In this document: in pieces, positions 22,398 to 33,412 of the stretch | Position numbering within the stretch: the first letter of the stretch is position 1 | Layout: every line of letters starts with the position of its first letter | Source of the DNA: Adiantum capillus-veneris | Taxonomy: Eukaryota > Streptophyta > Polypodiopsida > Polypodiales > Pteridaceae | Length of the DNA: 64,000 nucleotides | NCBI GenBank assembly: GCA_014529385.2 | Contig: CM043970.1 | Span: 49,837,898 to 49,901,897, forward strand | Reading direction: 5' to 3' | Program-made: the position numbers and the translations under genes | Notes under the pieces: model-generated | Told to the model about the DNA's origin: nothing | What the model saw: only the letters and a program-made list of their open reading frames with translations | The model's database searches: none

Positions 22398-24413
22398 TTA
22401 TTTACTAAACCTGTCTACTATCGTCCATATTCCCGTATTCCCATGGATAGACTTAGGCAATCCAAAGATAAAATCCATGGATATGCTCTCCCATGGTGAA
22501 TTAGGGATTGGCAAGGGTTGAAGCAATCCAGGTTGCTTCCCTCTATCAAATTTTGTCTTTTGGCATACCACACATTTGGAAACATACTCTTGTATGTTCA
22601 CTTTCATGGTAGGCCAATAGAAATATGTTTCAATTCCCTTTAAGGTAGACTGAATCCCTCTATGCCCCGCATACGGGGGAGCATGAGATTCATACATTAC
22701 TTTCTCATGCAGGGAGTTAGTAACGCATAGTCTATTGCCATAGAGAAGATAACCATCTTGTAAAGTAAATGGTTCTTCTTTCTTCCCTAATGTAAGGGCT
22801 GAAATCACATCTCTAAAATCGGGATCAATAGCATACTCATCTATCATTGAAGATAGATCATTGTGAGTTGCTATGGAAACCGCATTCACTCTCGGTCGTC
22901 TTGAGAGTGCATCGGCTACTTGATTATGCTTGCTAGCAATGTGAGCAATATGAAAATGAAATTGCGAAAGGAAATTTGCCCACCTCATTTGTTTGTCGGA
23001 GAGTTTGGTCTGTGTCATGAAGTACTTAAGAATTTGGTGATCCATTCGTAGAATGAAAGGAGTCCCCAATAAATAGTGCTTCCATGAGTCTAAGGCATGT
23101 AGAACTGCAAGGAGTTCCTTTTCGTACATGCCTAGAGCTTGCTCAACAGGGTCGAGCCTTCGACTCTCATAGCCTATGGCGTGCCCTTCTTGGAGCAAAA
23201 TAGCTCCAAGGCAATCACCACAAGCATCACATTGGACCTCAAATGGTTTTGAGAGATCCGGTAGTGTAAGCACAGGTTGAGAGATAAGCTTTTCTTGAAG
23301 CTTTTCGAAAGCATTGTTCTCCTTAGAAGACCATGTATACCTAACGATTTTCTTTGTTAGGTCATGTAATGGTCCCGCAATTTGTGAGAACTTTTCTATG
23401 AAGCGTCTATAGTATGCACACATACCTATAAAGCTTCTTAGTTCATGAAGATTCCTTGGTTTAGGCCATCCTTTTATTACCTCTAACTTGGATGGATCCA
23501 TTTGGATGCCATCTTGAGAGATAATGTGACCTAAATACTGAATCTCTTGCAAGAAAAATTCACTTTTCTTTCGATTAACATAAAGTTTATTCCCTCTTAA
23601 AACTTGAAATATTACCTGGATGTGTTGCTTGTGTTCCTCCAATGAATTAGAGTAGATGATAATATCATCAAAGAACACTCCAGTGAAGGTTCGATGAGGC
23701 CTGAACAGATTCTCCATCAAGCGGTTGAATGTGGCGGGTGCATTGGTCAAGCCAAAAGGCATGAAAATGTATTTGTAAAGACCAAATGTAGTGCGAAACG
23801 CGGTCTTTACAATGTCTTGATCAACTATCCTTATTTGATGATAGCCACTCTTTAGGTCAACCCTACTGAAGTAGGTCGATCCTTGTAGCTTATCAAATAG
23901 GTCTTCTACCCGTGGAACGGAAAACCTATTTTTGATAGTGATCCTATTTAGTGCTCCATAATCGACACACATACGATATGTGCCGTCTTTCTTTTGCACT
24001 AATAGCACAAGTGAGCAAAATGGAGATGAGCTTGGCCTAACCATACCCTTCTCAACTAACTCATGCACTTGCCGCATAATCTCCTCTTGTTGAGCTTGAG
24101 AAACTCTATAAGGAGGTTTATTAGGCGGTGAACTTCCTGGAAGAAGTTCAATTGCATGGTCATCATTACCTCGTTTAGGAGGTAGCTCACAAGGGATGTC
24201 GTCAATAAAAACATCTTGAAAAGCCTTGAGAAAATTGGATAACTCTAATTCCTTTTGGTTGCTTTTATTTTCTTTTGTTAAAGCATTAGGTTCATTTTGA
24301 GAATCTTTAACAAAAATCATGTACACGGAAATAGAGCTCTTTATTGACTTGTTGAAAGCTGGTGTATGTACAATGGGGATGGTGTTACCCATTTCCTTAG
24401 CATCTATATACAT
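22398..24413 (-). pseudogene. N2 pol: reverse transcriptase, RNase H, integrase N-terminus
   Basis: A 671-residue open frame. RT spans about residues 100-275, with VDYGALN, FSRVDLKSGYHQI, MPFGLTNAPATF and catalytic FFDD (247-250). RNase H follows (FEVQCDACGDCLGAIL, then YEKELLAVLHAL, then RMDHQ). An HHCC integrase zinc domain lies around 575-630 (HAPPYAGHRG, CVVCQ), followed by the first integrase Asp (SMDFIFG). It ends in DRFSK then TAA, where chromoviruses normally read on, so the stop is a mutation. The protease lies upstream in the same strand, separated by stops. Confidence 0.93.
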
Positions 24414-24907
24414 GTCTTTTTCCCTGAACTTAAAGGAGATTCTCCTTTTAGGAAATCTAACATCGGCAACCAGGCGGTCAAACCATGGTGCCCCTAGGAT
24501 TACATCCTCATGCTTGAGAGGAGAGATAAAGAAGCCTCTTTGTCCACATAGCCTTGGACATGAAGCCTCAATTTCCCAATTAAGGGAGTGACTGAAGCTT
24601 ATTGCCCCTTGAAGGCACTGTCTGCGGGTAGGAAATCTCCCATCTCGTAGGATTGTATGCCTAGCTTGGTGGCTAACTCCATAGATATAAAATTGTGAGT
24701 AGAACCAGGGTCAAAGAGAATAAAAGCATCATGTTCTCTTACCTTTCCCCAAGCATGGCATAGAGGAGATCCTTTGTGGTGAGTTTGGTGAGTCTCCTCC
24801 TCTTGGATTTCAACCAAGGAAGCTCTAGGAGGATCTTGGCGGTTGTTCTTTTGGGGACAAGCGCGGTACGCATGCCCTTGTTCGCCGCACTTGAAACACC
24901 GGTTATC
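24414..24907 (-). pseudogene. N2 zinc knuckle and protease
   Basis: Beginning right after the TAG that ends gag at 24908, the frame gives one CX2CX4HX4C zinc knuckle (CFKCGEQGHAYRAC) and a protease with active-site loop DPGSTHNFIS near 24700 and a second signature ILGAPW near 24480. An additional stop near 24599 separates these. The Pro in D-P-G is unusual compared with DTG/DSG. Confidence 0.8.
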
Positions 24908-26344
24908 CTAACGATAACGCTCAAGCTCTTCAGGAGAGAGTTTATTCTTACCTTTGTAAACTCCCTTCTCTTTAGCTTTGTTGGAGTTGCCCTTAGGAGA
25001 CTTTTGGGCATTGTCCTTCCCCTTAGGCTCATTGGAACCCTTGTTTTCCGGGGGCTTATTATTTCTTTTTGCCCCCGTTTGGAAATTGATTCGAGAGGCG
25101 ACCATAGTGTGGTGTATTACCGCCGATATGGTACGTGTTCTTTGGGAGTTGACATACTCCGCCATTTCTTCGGTTAAGCCCGCACAAAATTGTTGTTTTT
25201 TCTCTCCAAAATCCAACCTTTTGAAGACAGTGGCTTTGAGTTGTAGGTCCCAAAACTTGTCTACATATTTGTGGATGGATTCATTGGGAGAGAGCTTTAA
25301 GCTTCGCCTTTCGGTGAGTACTTTGTCTTTGGCATCGGTGGCCAAAAATTGCTTCATAATGGAAGCTCTTAAAGCCTTCCATGTTCGTGGAGCTTCACCG
25401 TTGGCTCGTAGGCTAGACCACCATTGTCTGGCGGACTTTTGAAAGTGCATAGCTACATGGCGTAGCTTAGAGGACTCCGTGAAGCCCTCATCTCCAAACG
25501 CCGCATCGAATTGCTGGATAAAGGCCAAGACTTTGTCCGTGGCACCAAAGGTACCATCATAGGTAAGGAAAGAGATGCTCTTCCCTCCCTCTTTGAATTT
25601 CTTCAGCTTGGACGACCTCTTCCATGCGGCATAGGATTTCCTATGGCCTCTTCTTTTTGATGGTTCAAAAGTTACACCATCACTTTCTTCAGAAGGTGAA
25701 GAATTTGAAGAAGGTGGAGAAGAGGGTGACCTCTTTCTCGCCTTTTTCTTGTCCTGATCTTTGTCGTCTTCACCATAGCTTTCATAAGAGGAAGAGGATG
25801 AAGAAGATGGAGAAGAGGGTGTCCTCTTTCTCGCCTTTTTCTTCTCTTGCTTTTTATCATCCCTCTTCGAATTGTGGTGAGGAGAAGAATACGATGGTCT
25901 TCTCCGCTTTGGTGGTGATGGAGAGCGTTTAGCCCGCCGTCTTCGTGGAGCCATCTCCACCGAGGTGGCGGGAGACTCGCTTCTTTCTCGTTCCTTCGGT
26001 GGAGGCTCTTGAGTTCTCCTTTGGGAAGGAGATACATCATCAAGAAGTACATTCTTGAGCCCTTCATAAGGATTCTCTTCTTCTTCCCGAATCGGAGAGA
26101 GACCTCTTTTGGTAGTCTCACAAGGAGGCTTCCTAGGTGTTCTCTCGTCATAGTGATGAGCTTGGAGAATCCCGTGAGCACGGAGCTGCCGTTGCACTTC
26201 ACTTTGGAGAGATGGATTGCCCATGGCTTGTTGAAGCCTAGAAACAAGATAGCTAACAAGCATTGAAGCATCATTAGTAGCTTGCTCATGAGCAAAATCA
26301 AAGTTATCAACATTAATTTCACTCTCTTTACTATTGTCAGCCAT
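24908..26344 (-). CDS. gag: N2 gag (capsid), truncated by a stop before the zinc knuckle
   Basis: A 478-residue frame. The N-terminal 90 residues are helical and polar. Residues about 115-225 are Arg/Ser/Pro/Lys-rich and contain a repeated block (KKKARKRTPSSPSS, then KKKARKRSPSSPPS). Residues about 250-420 match the retrotransposon capsid domain (RQWWSSLRANGE, WKALRASIMKQF, ESIHKYVDKFWDL). The C-terminus is Lys/Asn-rich. A TAG at 24908-24910 separates it from the zinc knuckle, which normally belongs to the same protein. The ATG at 26342-26344 lies a short distance inside the 5' LTR and primer site, fitting a gag start. Confidence 0.88.
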   Translation of the reverse strand: MADNSKESEINVDNFDFAHEQATNDASMLVSYLVSRLQQAMGNPSLQSEVQRQLRAHGILQAHHYDERTPRKPPCETTKRGLSPIREEEENPYEGLKNVLLDDVSPSQRRTQEPPPKERERSESPATSVEMAPRRRRAKRSPSPPKRRRPSYSSPHHNSKRDDKKQEKKKARKRTPSSPSSSSSSSYESYGEDDKDQDKKKARKRSPSSPPSSNSSPSEESDGVTFEPSKRRGHRKSYAAWKRSSKLKKFKEGGKSISFLTYDGTFGATDKVLAFIQQFDAAFGDEGFTESSKLRHVAMHFQKSARQWWSSLRANGEAPRTWKALRASIMKQFLATDAKDKVLTERRSLKLSPNESIHKYVDKFWDLQLKATVFKRLDFGEKKQQFCAGLTEEMAEYVNSQRTRTISAVIHHTMVASRINFQTGAKRNNKPPENKGSNEPKGKDNAQKSPKGNSNKAKEKGVYKGKNKLSPEELERYR

Positions 26345-26748
26345 TCTAGCAACTTTTAGGTGTAAACTTTTTAGGTGTACTTTGGCACTTCAAGCCCTAG
26401 TTGCTACTCCTCTTTACCCCTTTAGAAAAAGCACTCAAGCTACTGTACCCGCGGCTCGAATACCATTAATTACAAGGAATAGAAGAGAGGGTCTTTCGAC
26501 ACAAAAATAGCACCGGCTCCTGTCAAGCTTCTAATAGCTCAATAGTGGTTAAGCCGTAGGCAAGCCCCGTAGGACTCCACTATTAAGACCATAGCTCTCG
26601 ACGGTGATGCCCCGTTAACTGCACAAAGGCAGGCGCACTGCAAGGCTGAAAAATCCCTATTCTACTTACTCACAGGCAATTAATAATACCAACCATTTGT
26701 AGCTAGCTTGAGGACCTCCCTTCTTGATCAAGAAAAGAGAAACCTTGA
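26345..26748 (-). other. N2 5' leader
   Basis: About 400 bp between the primer site and gag with no open frame of note; untranslated leader of the chromovirus. Confidence 0.7.
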
Positions 26749-26760
26749 GCTCTGATACCA
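26749..26760 (-). other. N2 primer binding site (initiator tRNA-Met)
   Basis: The minus strand reads TGGTATCAGAGC, the standard 12-base complement of the plant initiator tRNA-Met 3' end. One base separates it from the 5' LTR. Confidence 0.92.
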
Positions 26761-26761
26761 A

Positions 26762-28357
26762 TGTAACATTTAATGGCCTAATAGCTTCTGTGTAGTGGAA
26801 ATTAGCATGAACATAGTGGGCATTTCATTAGAATAGATTCCTAATGAGAATTACAAGAGTGCTTGGGTGGAGAGAGCAACAAAAAGCATAACACCTAGTT
26901 AGACAGCATCGACAATACTTTCAAAAGAGAGAGAAATTAAGCTATTGACAACAGTTGAGGACCGGATTTGCATGGAGCTGGTCCCCCCTCCAAAAAGCTT
27001 TGTATTATGGTTTCTCCCATCAAGAGAGACATTGTACAATACAATTCTTTGTGTTCCTTCAAGACTAGCTAGTGCAATGAAGATGGAAGCTTCATGCACT
27101 AAGCAAAACACTTAATCAAACACAACTTGAATTATCCCCGTTCTCAGACCCAACACCTCACACACCTTCGAAGATGGTGAGAGCTAGCAGGTTATGAGAG
27201 TAGATTGAGAGGAAGAAGGAGTATCTTACGAGAAAGATGTACATCTCCTCACATAATCACTCATATTAGCATAGATTAGCTTAGTAATTAGCTTGGTAGA
27301 GAAGATGAGCATGCATTGAAGCTTGGCTCTTGGTTGGATTTGCATCCACATGCCAAGAGAGTGTTGATGTAGGCTTCTATCTCACAAGCTTGGAGTAGGT
27401 GATGAGCTCTCCATTAAAGCTTGGGAGGAGATAGAGTATTCTTTCTTCACACATGGTCAAGTGTGAGTGTGTGTGTGTGTCAATGCCAAGAAAAAATCAG
27501 CCCCCTCTCTCTCTTGGGCGAGCCCTTCCTGCTAAATTGGTCTGGCTTTTGCCTCATTGGACCTCCCCAAGTCAAACCAATGGGTGTTAAGCAGCACAAG
27601 TGATAGCCTTCTGACATGTGTCCCCCTTTCCCCTTTTGTGAGAACTTTAGGTAATTAAATAATTAAACTAAACTCTCATTGGACCCCTTTGTCTCCTGGC
27701 CAATAGGAATCAGGCAAGCCATTGGGCTCTTGAATGCTCATTGGACCCCTTGGGAGACTGCCCAATAGTCTTCTAGGAGACTTAATTCTCATTGGTTTCT
27801 TTTATTAAATGTTTTTAAATTAATTAAACTAGATTTACTCTAGCTTAATTCTCATTGGTCCACTTCAAGGGTCTTCCAATAGGAATTGGGCACACCTTGT
27901 GGGCATCTGGCCTAGGGAGCTGACATGTGTCCCTAATTCCCTTTGTGTAAAGGGAGCCTGTGTGTGTGTGTGTGTGTGTGGATTTCTCTCTCATCCCCTA
28001 CTAAATGGGCTCGCCCCCTCCTTTGTAGGCTTTGAAGAAGAATTTTGTACACACACTAAGCATCCAATTTTCCCTAGGGTTGACCTTTGGACACAACCTT
28101 TGAATTTTGGAACCTTAGCATTTTGGAAGTCTTAATGGGCTGAACCTTAGGGTCTTTTTAGCCCATTGTTGCACATGGCTCTTTTGCAGATGGCCCCCCT
28201 TTTGATCCCTATTTTCCCTCCTTTGGATCCCTACTGTGGCCGGTCTGCTATCTTAACCAATATTCTAGCTTTTTCTCCCCTGGTACCTCCCCACATTAAA
28301 TGATCAGTTTAATATGAGAAAATCATTTAGGAGAATTAGATATTGATTATTATGACA
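26762..28357 (-). repeat. N2 5' LTR
   Basis: 1596 bp, the partner of 19446-21039, with a slightly longer GT run (near 27959-27980) and about ten substitutions. It is followed by TACAA. Confidence 0.95.
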
Positions 28358-28362
28358 TACAA

Positions 28363-29036
28363 ACTGACTGAAAGCAGGTTAGCTTGTGCTGCTGAATCCA
28401 ATAGTGCTCTGGCTTTAACTTGGTTTGTGCCCACTTTGACCTCGATGATGGGTTCTACTTTGTCTTCACCCATTTCAAAAACACTAACTGCGTTTATTCG
28501 TAAGGCTCCGTCATTGCGCTGTCTCTGACACAGTAGTCTTCTTTTCTCCATTCTTTCTTTTGCTTCCGCTTGCGCTTCCTCAACAATCTTTTTCTTTTTC
28601 TGAAGTCGCAGCTTATCTTGATGTATTTTGAGAAGCATCTCTTGGGTTAGTGGCAAATGATACTTCTTCAATCTGCATCCACTAATCCAGTTTGGCATTT
28701 CTTCTCCGTCTAATGTAGCAAGCTTGACGGCCCCACTTGGTGATAGATCTTTAATCACTAGAGGTCCCATCCCTCGCTTTTTAAGTTTTTGTGCATGCTA
28801 TTTTAGAGTGTATACTAGGACAAAGTCCCCAATCTTAAACTCTTTAGTTCGCACATGCTTATCAAAGAACTCTTTTTGTCACCTTTTTTGAGCGTAGATT
28901 GAAGCCACGGCTTTTAAGCGAAGCTCATCTAGCTTTTCAAGGTCGTCTATTCTATCTAAAAGCTCATGTCCTGTCCACTCTAATTCCTTAGCTACTCTCA
29001 ATGTTGGAATTAAAAATTCTATTGGTAAAATAGCAT
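28363..29036 (-). pseudogene. Element A integrase C-terminus and second protease (N-terminal half)
   Basis: The upper part (29036-28700) carries the integrase C-terminal region (QKEFFDKHV, FKIGDFVLVY, MGPLVIKDLS) with stops. The frame then continues without a break into a basic, coiled linker (EEAQAEAKERMEKRRLL) and a retropepsin-like strand and loop (VEPIIEVKVG, then ALLDSAAQANLLS). Compared with element B (LLDSGAQANLIS) the catalytic Gly is Ala here, which would impair a real protease. N2 inserted right after this loop; the second half lies at 18704-19445. The frame overrunning into N2 sequence past 28358 is an insertion artefact. Confidence 0.8.
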
Positions 29037-30461
29037 TTAAACCAAAAACCATTTGTATGGGGTCGTTCCTATGGATGTTTTATATGCTACCCTATACGCC
29101 CATAATGTCGAATGCAATTTCTGGTCCCAATCAGTTCTCGACTCAGATACAATCTTTGTAAGGACCGTGCATATGGTTTTGTTCGTCGCTTTATCTTGTC
29201 CATTGGCTTGTGGATGATATGGAGCTGATTTGCAATGTATTACCATGAATTCGTCTAGAAGGATCTCCATCACTTCATTTATGAAGTGTGTGCCTCGATC
29301 ACTCACAATTTCTAATGGTAATCCATATCATACAAAGACATATTCATACAGAAATTGTGCCGTGGTCCTGGCATCTGCTTTTTGAGTTGCTTTTGTCTCA
29401 ACCCACTTTGCTAGATAGTCCGTTGCCACAATGATGTATTGTGCATGAGTCCTATATGCAGGAGGTGAGATAGGTCCAACATAATCAATCCCCCATTTTG
29501 CAAACTCTCTTGCTCCCATCATTGGTCTAAGCAGCATATCATCTCTTTTCAATGGTACTTTTGTCCGCCGCTGACAGTCATCACATCGTTTTATGTATTC
29601 CTCAGTGTCCATGTGTAATGTCGGCCACCATATTCCTACAACTAAAACAATTTTTACTGTCTTATCACCTGAGAAATGGCCTCCACCTACTCCTCCATGA
29701 GCTTGCTCTAGGATTATCACATACTCTGACTCTGATGCGCATATCCTAAGCTGGTTGTCCTTTCCTCTCTTATAGAGTTGATTTCCTATCAAAGCGTAAT
29801 CTCGCGCTTCTGTCTGTACAGCTCTCTGACGCGCTTTTGAGGTTCCCTCTAGAAAAGTTCTATTTGTGAGATATTCAACAATATATCGACTCCATTCAGG
29901 AGCGATCATAATCTGATACAATGTTGAATACTCAGTTGGCGGTTTTGACGAACATGTAATACATACTGTGACATATTCATGTACACTCTCTTTCATTCCT
30001 AGCCAGTAGACTCCTAGTTGTAATAGATTCCTGTACATGTTTCTTCTTGAACAATGAAAAGCACATTCCTGAACATGTGCTTCTCGCAGATATATGTTAT
30101 ATTCTTCAGGATTGATGCATAACCTTAAAATGTTATCGGTTCCTAAGTGATACAACCTTCCTGCAATCAACTGAAGATTTTCGGATTGCTGAATAGTAAC
30201 TTGTTTCTGGTTGTATTCTTTTCTATCAAACTCTCCTCCATAGGTTAATAGACTAACAACATCCTGAGACCACTTTGGTATCATTTCTATATTGAATAAG
30301 TACGCATCTGGCATGTCGTCATCTACACCTATAGGGTATTCTCCACTCGTCAACCTTGAAAGGTGATCCGCTCTAAGATGTGTCTTTCCTTTCTTCACTA
30401 CTACCGTGAAGTCAAATTCTATAAGATGATGAACCATCTCACTATCCGTCCCGTATTGCAT
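29037..30461 (-). pseudogene. Element A integrase with two HHCC zinc modules
   Basis: Frame 30461-29328 begins in the end of RNase H (VVVKKGKTHLRADHLS), then shows two zinc-binding modules in tandem. Module 1 is AHVQECAFH...CITC (about 30080-29950) and module 2 is AHGGVGGGH...CDDC (about 29700-29570). Both keep H-X6-H and CX2C. The core follows: WGIDYVGP with the first Asp, then SDRGTHF with the second Asp in the piece 29306-29037. At the third catalytic position Glu is replaced by Lys (GQDKATN; element B has GQAEATN). A frameshift near 29310-29330 separates the pieces. The integrase is therefore dead. Confidence 0.87.
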
Positions 30462-31732
30462 GGTTTGTTCACTAGGTAGAGCAAGGCTTGATGATCTGTG
30501 AAAAACACAAACTTATTGGCTAGAAAATAATGACGAAGTTTCTTCGCAGCATAAATCATTCCTAATCCCTCTCGCTCTGTTGTTGTGTAATTCCTTTCAG
30601 CATTGTTGAGCTGTCGACTAGCATAGCAGATTGGAAAATCCATGTTTCCTTCTTCTGGCTGAGCCAGGATGCATCCTATTGCATATGCCGAAGAATCTAT
30701 ATGCACATGGAATATCTTCTCCCAATTTGGTGATTTCAAGACTGGAGCAGTAATGAGTGCCTCTTTTAGTTTCTTGAAGGATTCCTCACACTTCTCTGTC
30801 CATTCGAAATTCACTATTAGCCTGTAAAGTGGTTGTCCTATTATAGCGTACATGTAAATGAATCGTCTATAATATCCAGAATGTCCCATAAAGCTCTGCA
30901 CTTGTTTCATGTTGGTTGGTCTAGGCATATCCACTATTACTTTTATCTTTTCCATATCCGTGGATATTCCGTTATGTGAGACAATATGTCCCAGAATTCT
31001 GCCTTGTCGGACCATAAACACACACTTCTTAGGATTGAGACAAATGCAATATGTCCTACATTTCTCAAATACCTTTCTTAGGTGTTCTAGATTCTCATCT
31101 CTCAGAAGAGAGTGTACACACAAATCATCCATGTATATTTCTAGAAACAACCTCAAGTACTCTTTGAAAGCATGCGTCATCAGCCTTTGGAATGTTGCGG
31201 GAGCATTAGTTAAACCTAACGGCATAACTCAATACGCATAAATTCCCCACTCCGTTGCAAAAGCTGTTTTCTGTTGATATTTTGGCGCAATGGCAAGCTG
31301 ATTATATCCTGAAAATCCATCTAGAAAGGAATATGCTCTTTTCCCCGATACACGTTCTAGAACATGATTAGTTATCGGCAAGGGATAATTGTCCCTGATT
31401 GTCGCAGCATTTACTTTCTTCAAATTGACACACACTCAGAGTTTCTTATTTTTCTTAGGCACTACCACAATCTGAGATACCCAGTCCGTGTGTTCAATCT
31501 CATATATAAATTCAGCTTCCATTAGCTTGTCTATTTCTTCTTTGATTCGCTTAGAAAACGTGTCATTATACGTGTATGGTCTCTGTCTGCTAGACTTAGT
31601 GTCTTGTTTCAAAGGAATTGTGTGTTGGCATATTGATGGATCGACTCCTTTCAAGTCCTTGTACGACCATGCAAATACATCCCTGTATTCTCTGAGAAGA
31701 CTCAAAAGTCTCTCTTCTTCTTCCGGAGACAA
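30419..31732 (-). pseudogene. Element A reverse transcriptase and RNase H
   Basis: Three adjacent pieces in one frame are split by nonsense codons. 31732-31436 is the RT start (VFAWSYKDLKGVDPS, RQRPYTYND). 31435-31229 is the palm (CVNLKKVNAATIRDNYPLP, SGYNQLAIA). 31225-30419 has MPLGLTNAPATFQRLM, catalytic YMDD (residues 31-34), then RNase H (HIDSSAYAIGCIL, TTEREGLGMIYA, FTDHQALLY). Both separating stops are TGA where element B reads CGA. A frameshift at about 30440 separates it from the integrase. Confidence 0.92.
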
Positions 31733-33409
31733 ATCTGTAGCTATGTATACCGGTCTTGGTTCCTCTCCTGGAACTGCTAAATCAACCTTTTTAGCGTCCT
31801 CCGGTCCATCATAGGATTCGTTCTCCTTTCTTTATCTGATAGGCTGGGTTAATATCACCTTCCTATCCTCTATCGTAAATTTCCTGTAGTGAGAGGGAAC
31901 ATCCATGTTTCCCTTGATATCGGCGTTTTTGTCCTCACCACTCTCGATTTCAGTCGTCCAAACTTCTTTCAAAGTTTCTTTAACTCTTTGTACTTGTTTC
32001 GGCGTTCTAATTTGGACTCTTTGTTTTCCTTGTTTCTCATGTTCTTTTCTGCTTTATCTGTTTTGGTTTTCGTTTCACTGGGTTGAACTTGATTTCTTGA
32101 GCTTCGTTTGTCTTTTCGTGAGCTCGTTTCCACATTTCCTCTCATTCTTCCAGAAATCTTGTCCTTGACACAATCTTCCGCCTTTACTAGCATTAGAAAT
32201 TGGTTTGTCCCTCTTATCCTAGGCATCGGATTGTTTCTAACCCCTTTAGTTTTTCCCTTTTCTCTGTAGCGTTTCTGGCGTTTTTCAGTATGATTTGGGA
32301 AGTCGTAGAATCTGATATCCTTTATGGTTTCCTCGTTCTCGCTTGAGTTGTCTGTGGACTCATTGTCAGCTTCATTTCCCCATTCTGGATGATCGGGAAT
32401 GTCGTGAAACATCTCCTCTTCATCTTCCTTGTCTGGTGTATCAATCTTTTCAGTCTCCTTTTTGAGTACAGCTCTGATCATGAAGTATGGAACCACATCA
32501 TATCCATCTTTATCACAGAACTTTGCTGTGGGACCATCTTGAATTGCACAAACATCTAGGGTTGCTATAATGTGTGTCCATTCTAATGGTTCAAGTGCAT
32601 CCTCTGGAAAGGGTTCACCTATATAAGTTTCGCCTTCAATTGCCCTTCCTAAAACACATTCTTCGCGCTTCAGACTTCCACAGTTCGAAGCTCCACATAT
32701 CCATAACTCTTTGGGTTTGCCTAACCAAGCTGGAAACTCTGATCCTGCCAAAGTAGCTGAATCAAACTCTTCAACTGGTGTTCGGTTCACATCCTTGTAG
32801 CTATGGTCTTTTAGGTTCACACGAGTAGTGGTTTCCATATGTCTCAAGTATATGTGGTCGTAACCCCAATCCTGGACCATTTTCAACTGTCTCATGAACG
32901 GTCTTCCAAGTATAATATCATAGTTATTCTCCTTGACAAAGTCAACAATAGCACAAGTATGCTCGTTCTCAATTCCGCAAGAAGTCACTACGACTTTCTC
33001 TAATAGTCCCAAAGGTCCTTTCCATATGTCCATCCGCTAGTTGGAGTTTCAACCTCATTTTTCTTATCGCCGGTTTTCCCCATTTTTTCCAGATTTCTTT
33101 TGTAGCAATGGCTACCCGAGCCCCACTGTCAAGTATTGCCATCGTGTTAACTCCCTGGAATTCAACTGGTAATGTTGTATTCCCCTCTTCGCCTTCACAA
33201 TACTCTCTGACCTTGTTCAAAGGTATAGGCTTAGCGTTTTTTTGTGGCTTACTCAGCTCTCGTATACCCTCTTGCAGTTTTGCAGTTGGGTCTTTTATCC
33301 CAAATTTCTCCAAGAATTTTTCTACAGTTGCCCACATGTTTGGTCGTAGTCTCAAAAGCTCAGCTAGGGTGATAGTGCATGTCACTGGTGTTGACAAAAC
33401 CTCTATCAA
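31733..33409 (-). pseudogene. Element A first protease and pre-RT linker
   Basis: 33409-32969 carries the catalytic loop ILDSGARVAIA (Asp at about residue 94). After a frameshift near 33000 the second half follows with IILGRPFMRQLK near 32910. This is a standard gag-pol protease in the expected place between gag and RT. Next come a long acidic stretch (about 32450-32300), a Lys/Arg/Glu-rich stretch to 31969, and a frameshift into sequence leading to RT. The linker matches 63084-64000 of element B. The frame is joined to gag except for one in-frame TAA at 33413-33415. Confidence 0.87.
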
Positions 33410-33412
33410 TCC

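Larger units (their letters stand above)
19446..28357 (-). mobile_element. Element N2: Ty3/gypsy chromovirus
   Basis: LTRs of 1594 bp (19446-21039) and 1596 bp (26762-28357) differ at roughly ten positions by eye, and the target duplication TACAA flanks both ends (19441-19445, 28358-28362). The primer site matches initiator tRNA-Met (TGGTATCAGAGC on the minus strand). It encodes gag, protease, RT, RNase H, HHCC integrase and a C-terminal chromodomain-like segment. It is 8.9 kb and nearly intact except for a few stop codons. It inserted into the second protease coding region of element A. Confidence 0.95.

Noticed and set aside
24776-25932. Plus-strand frames of 100-154 residues opposite N2 gag
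   Set aside because: They are antisense shadows of gag coding sequence.
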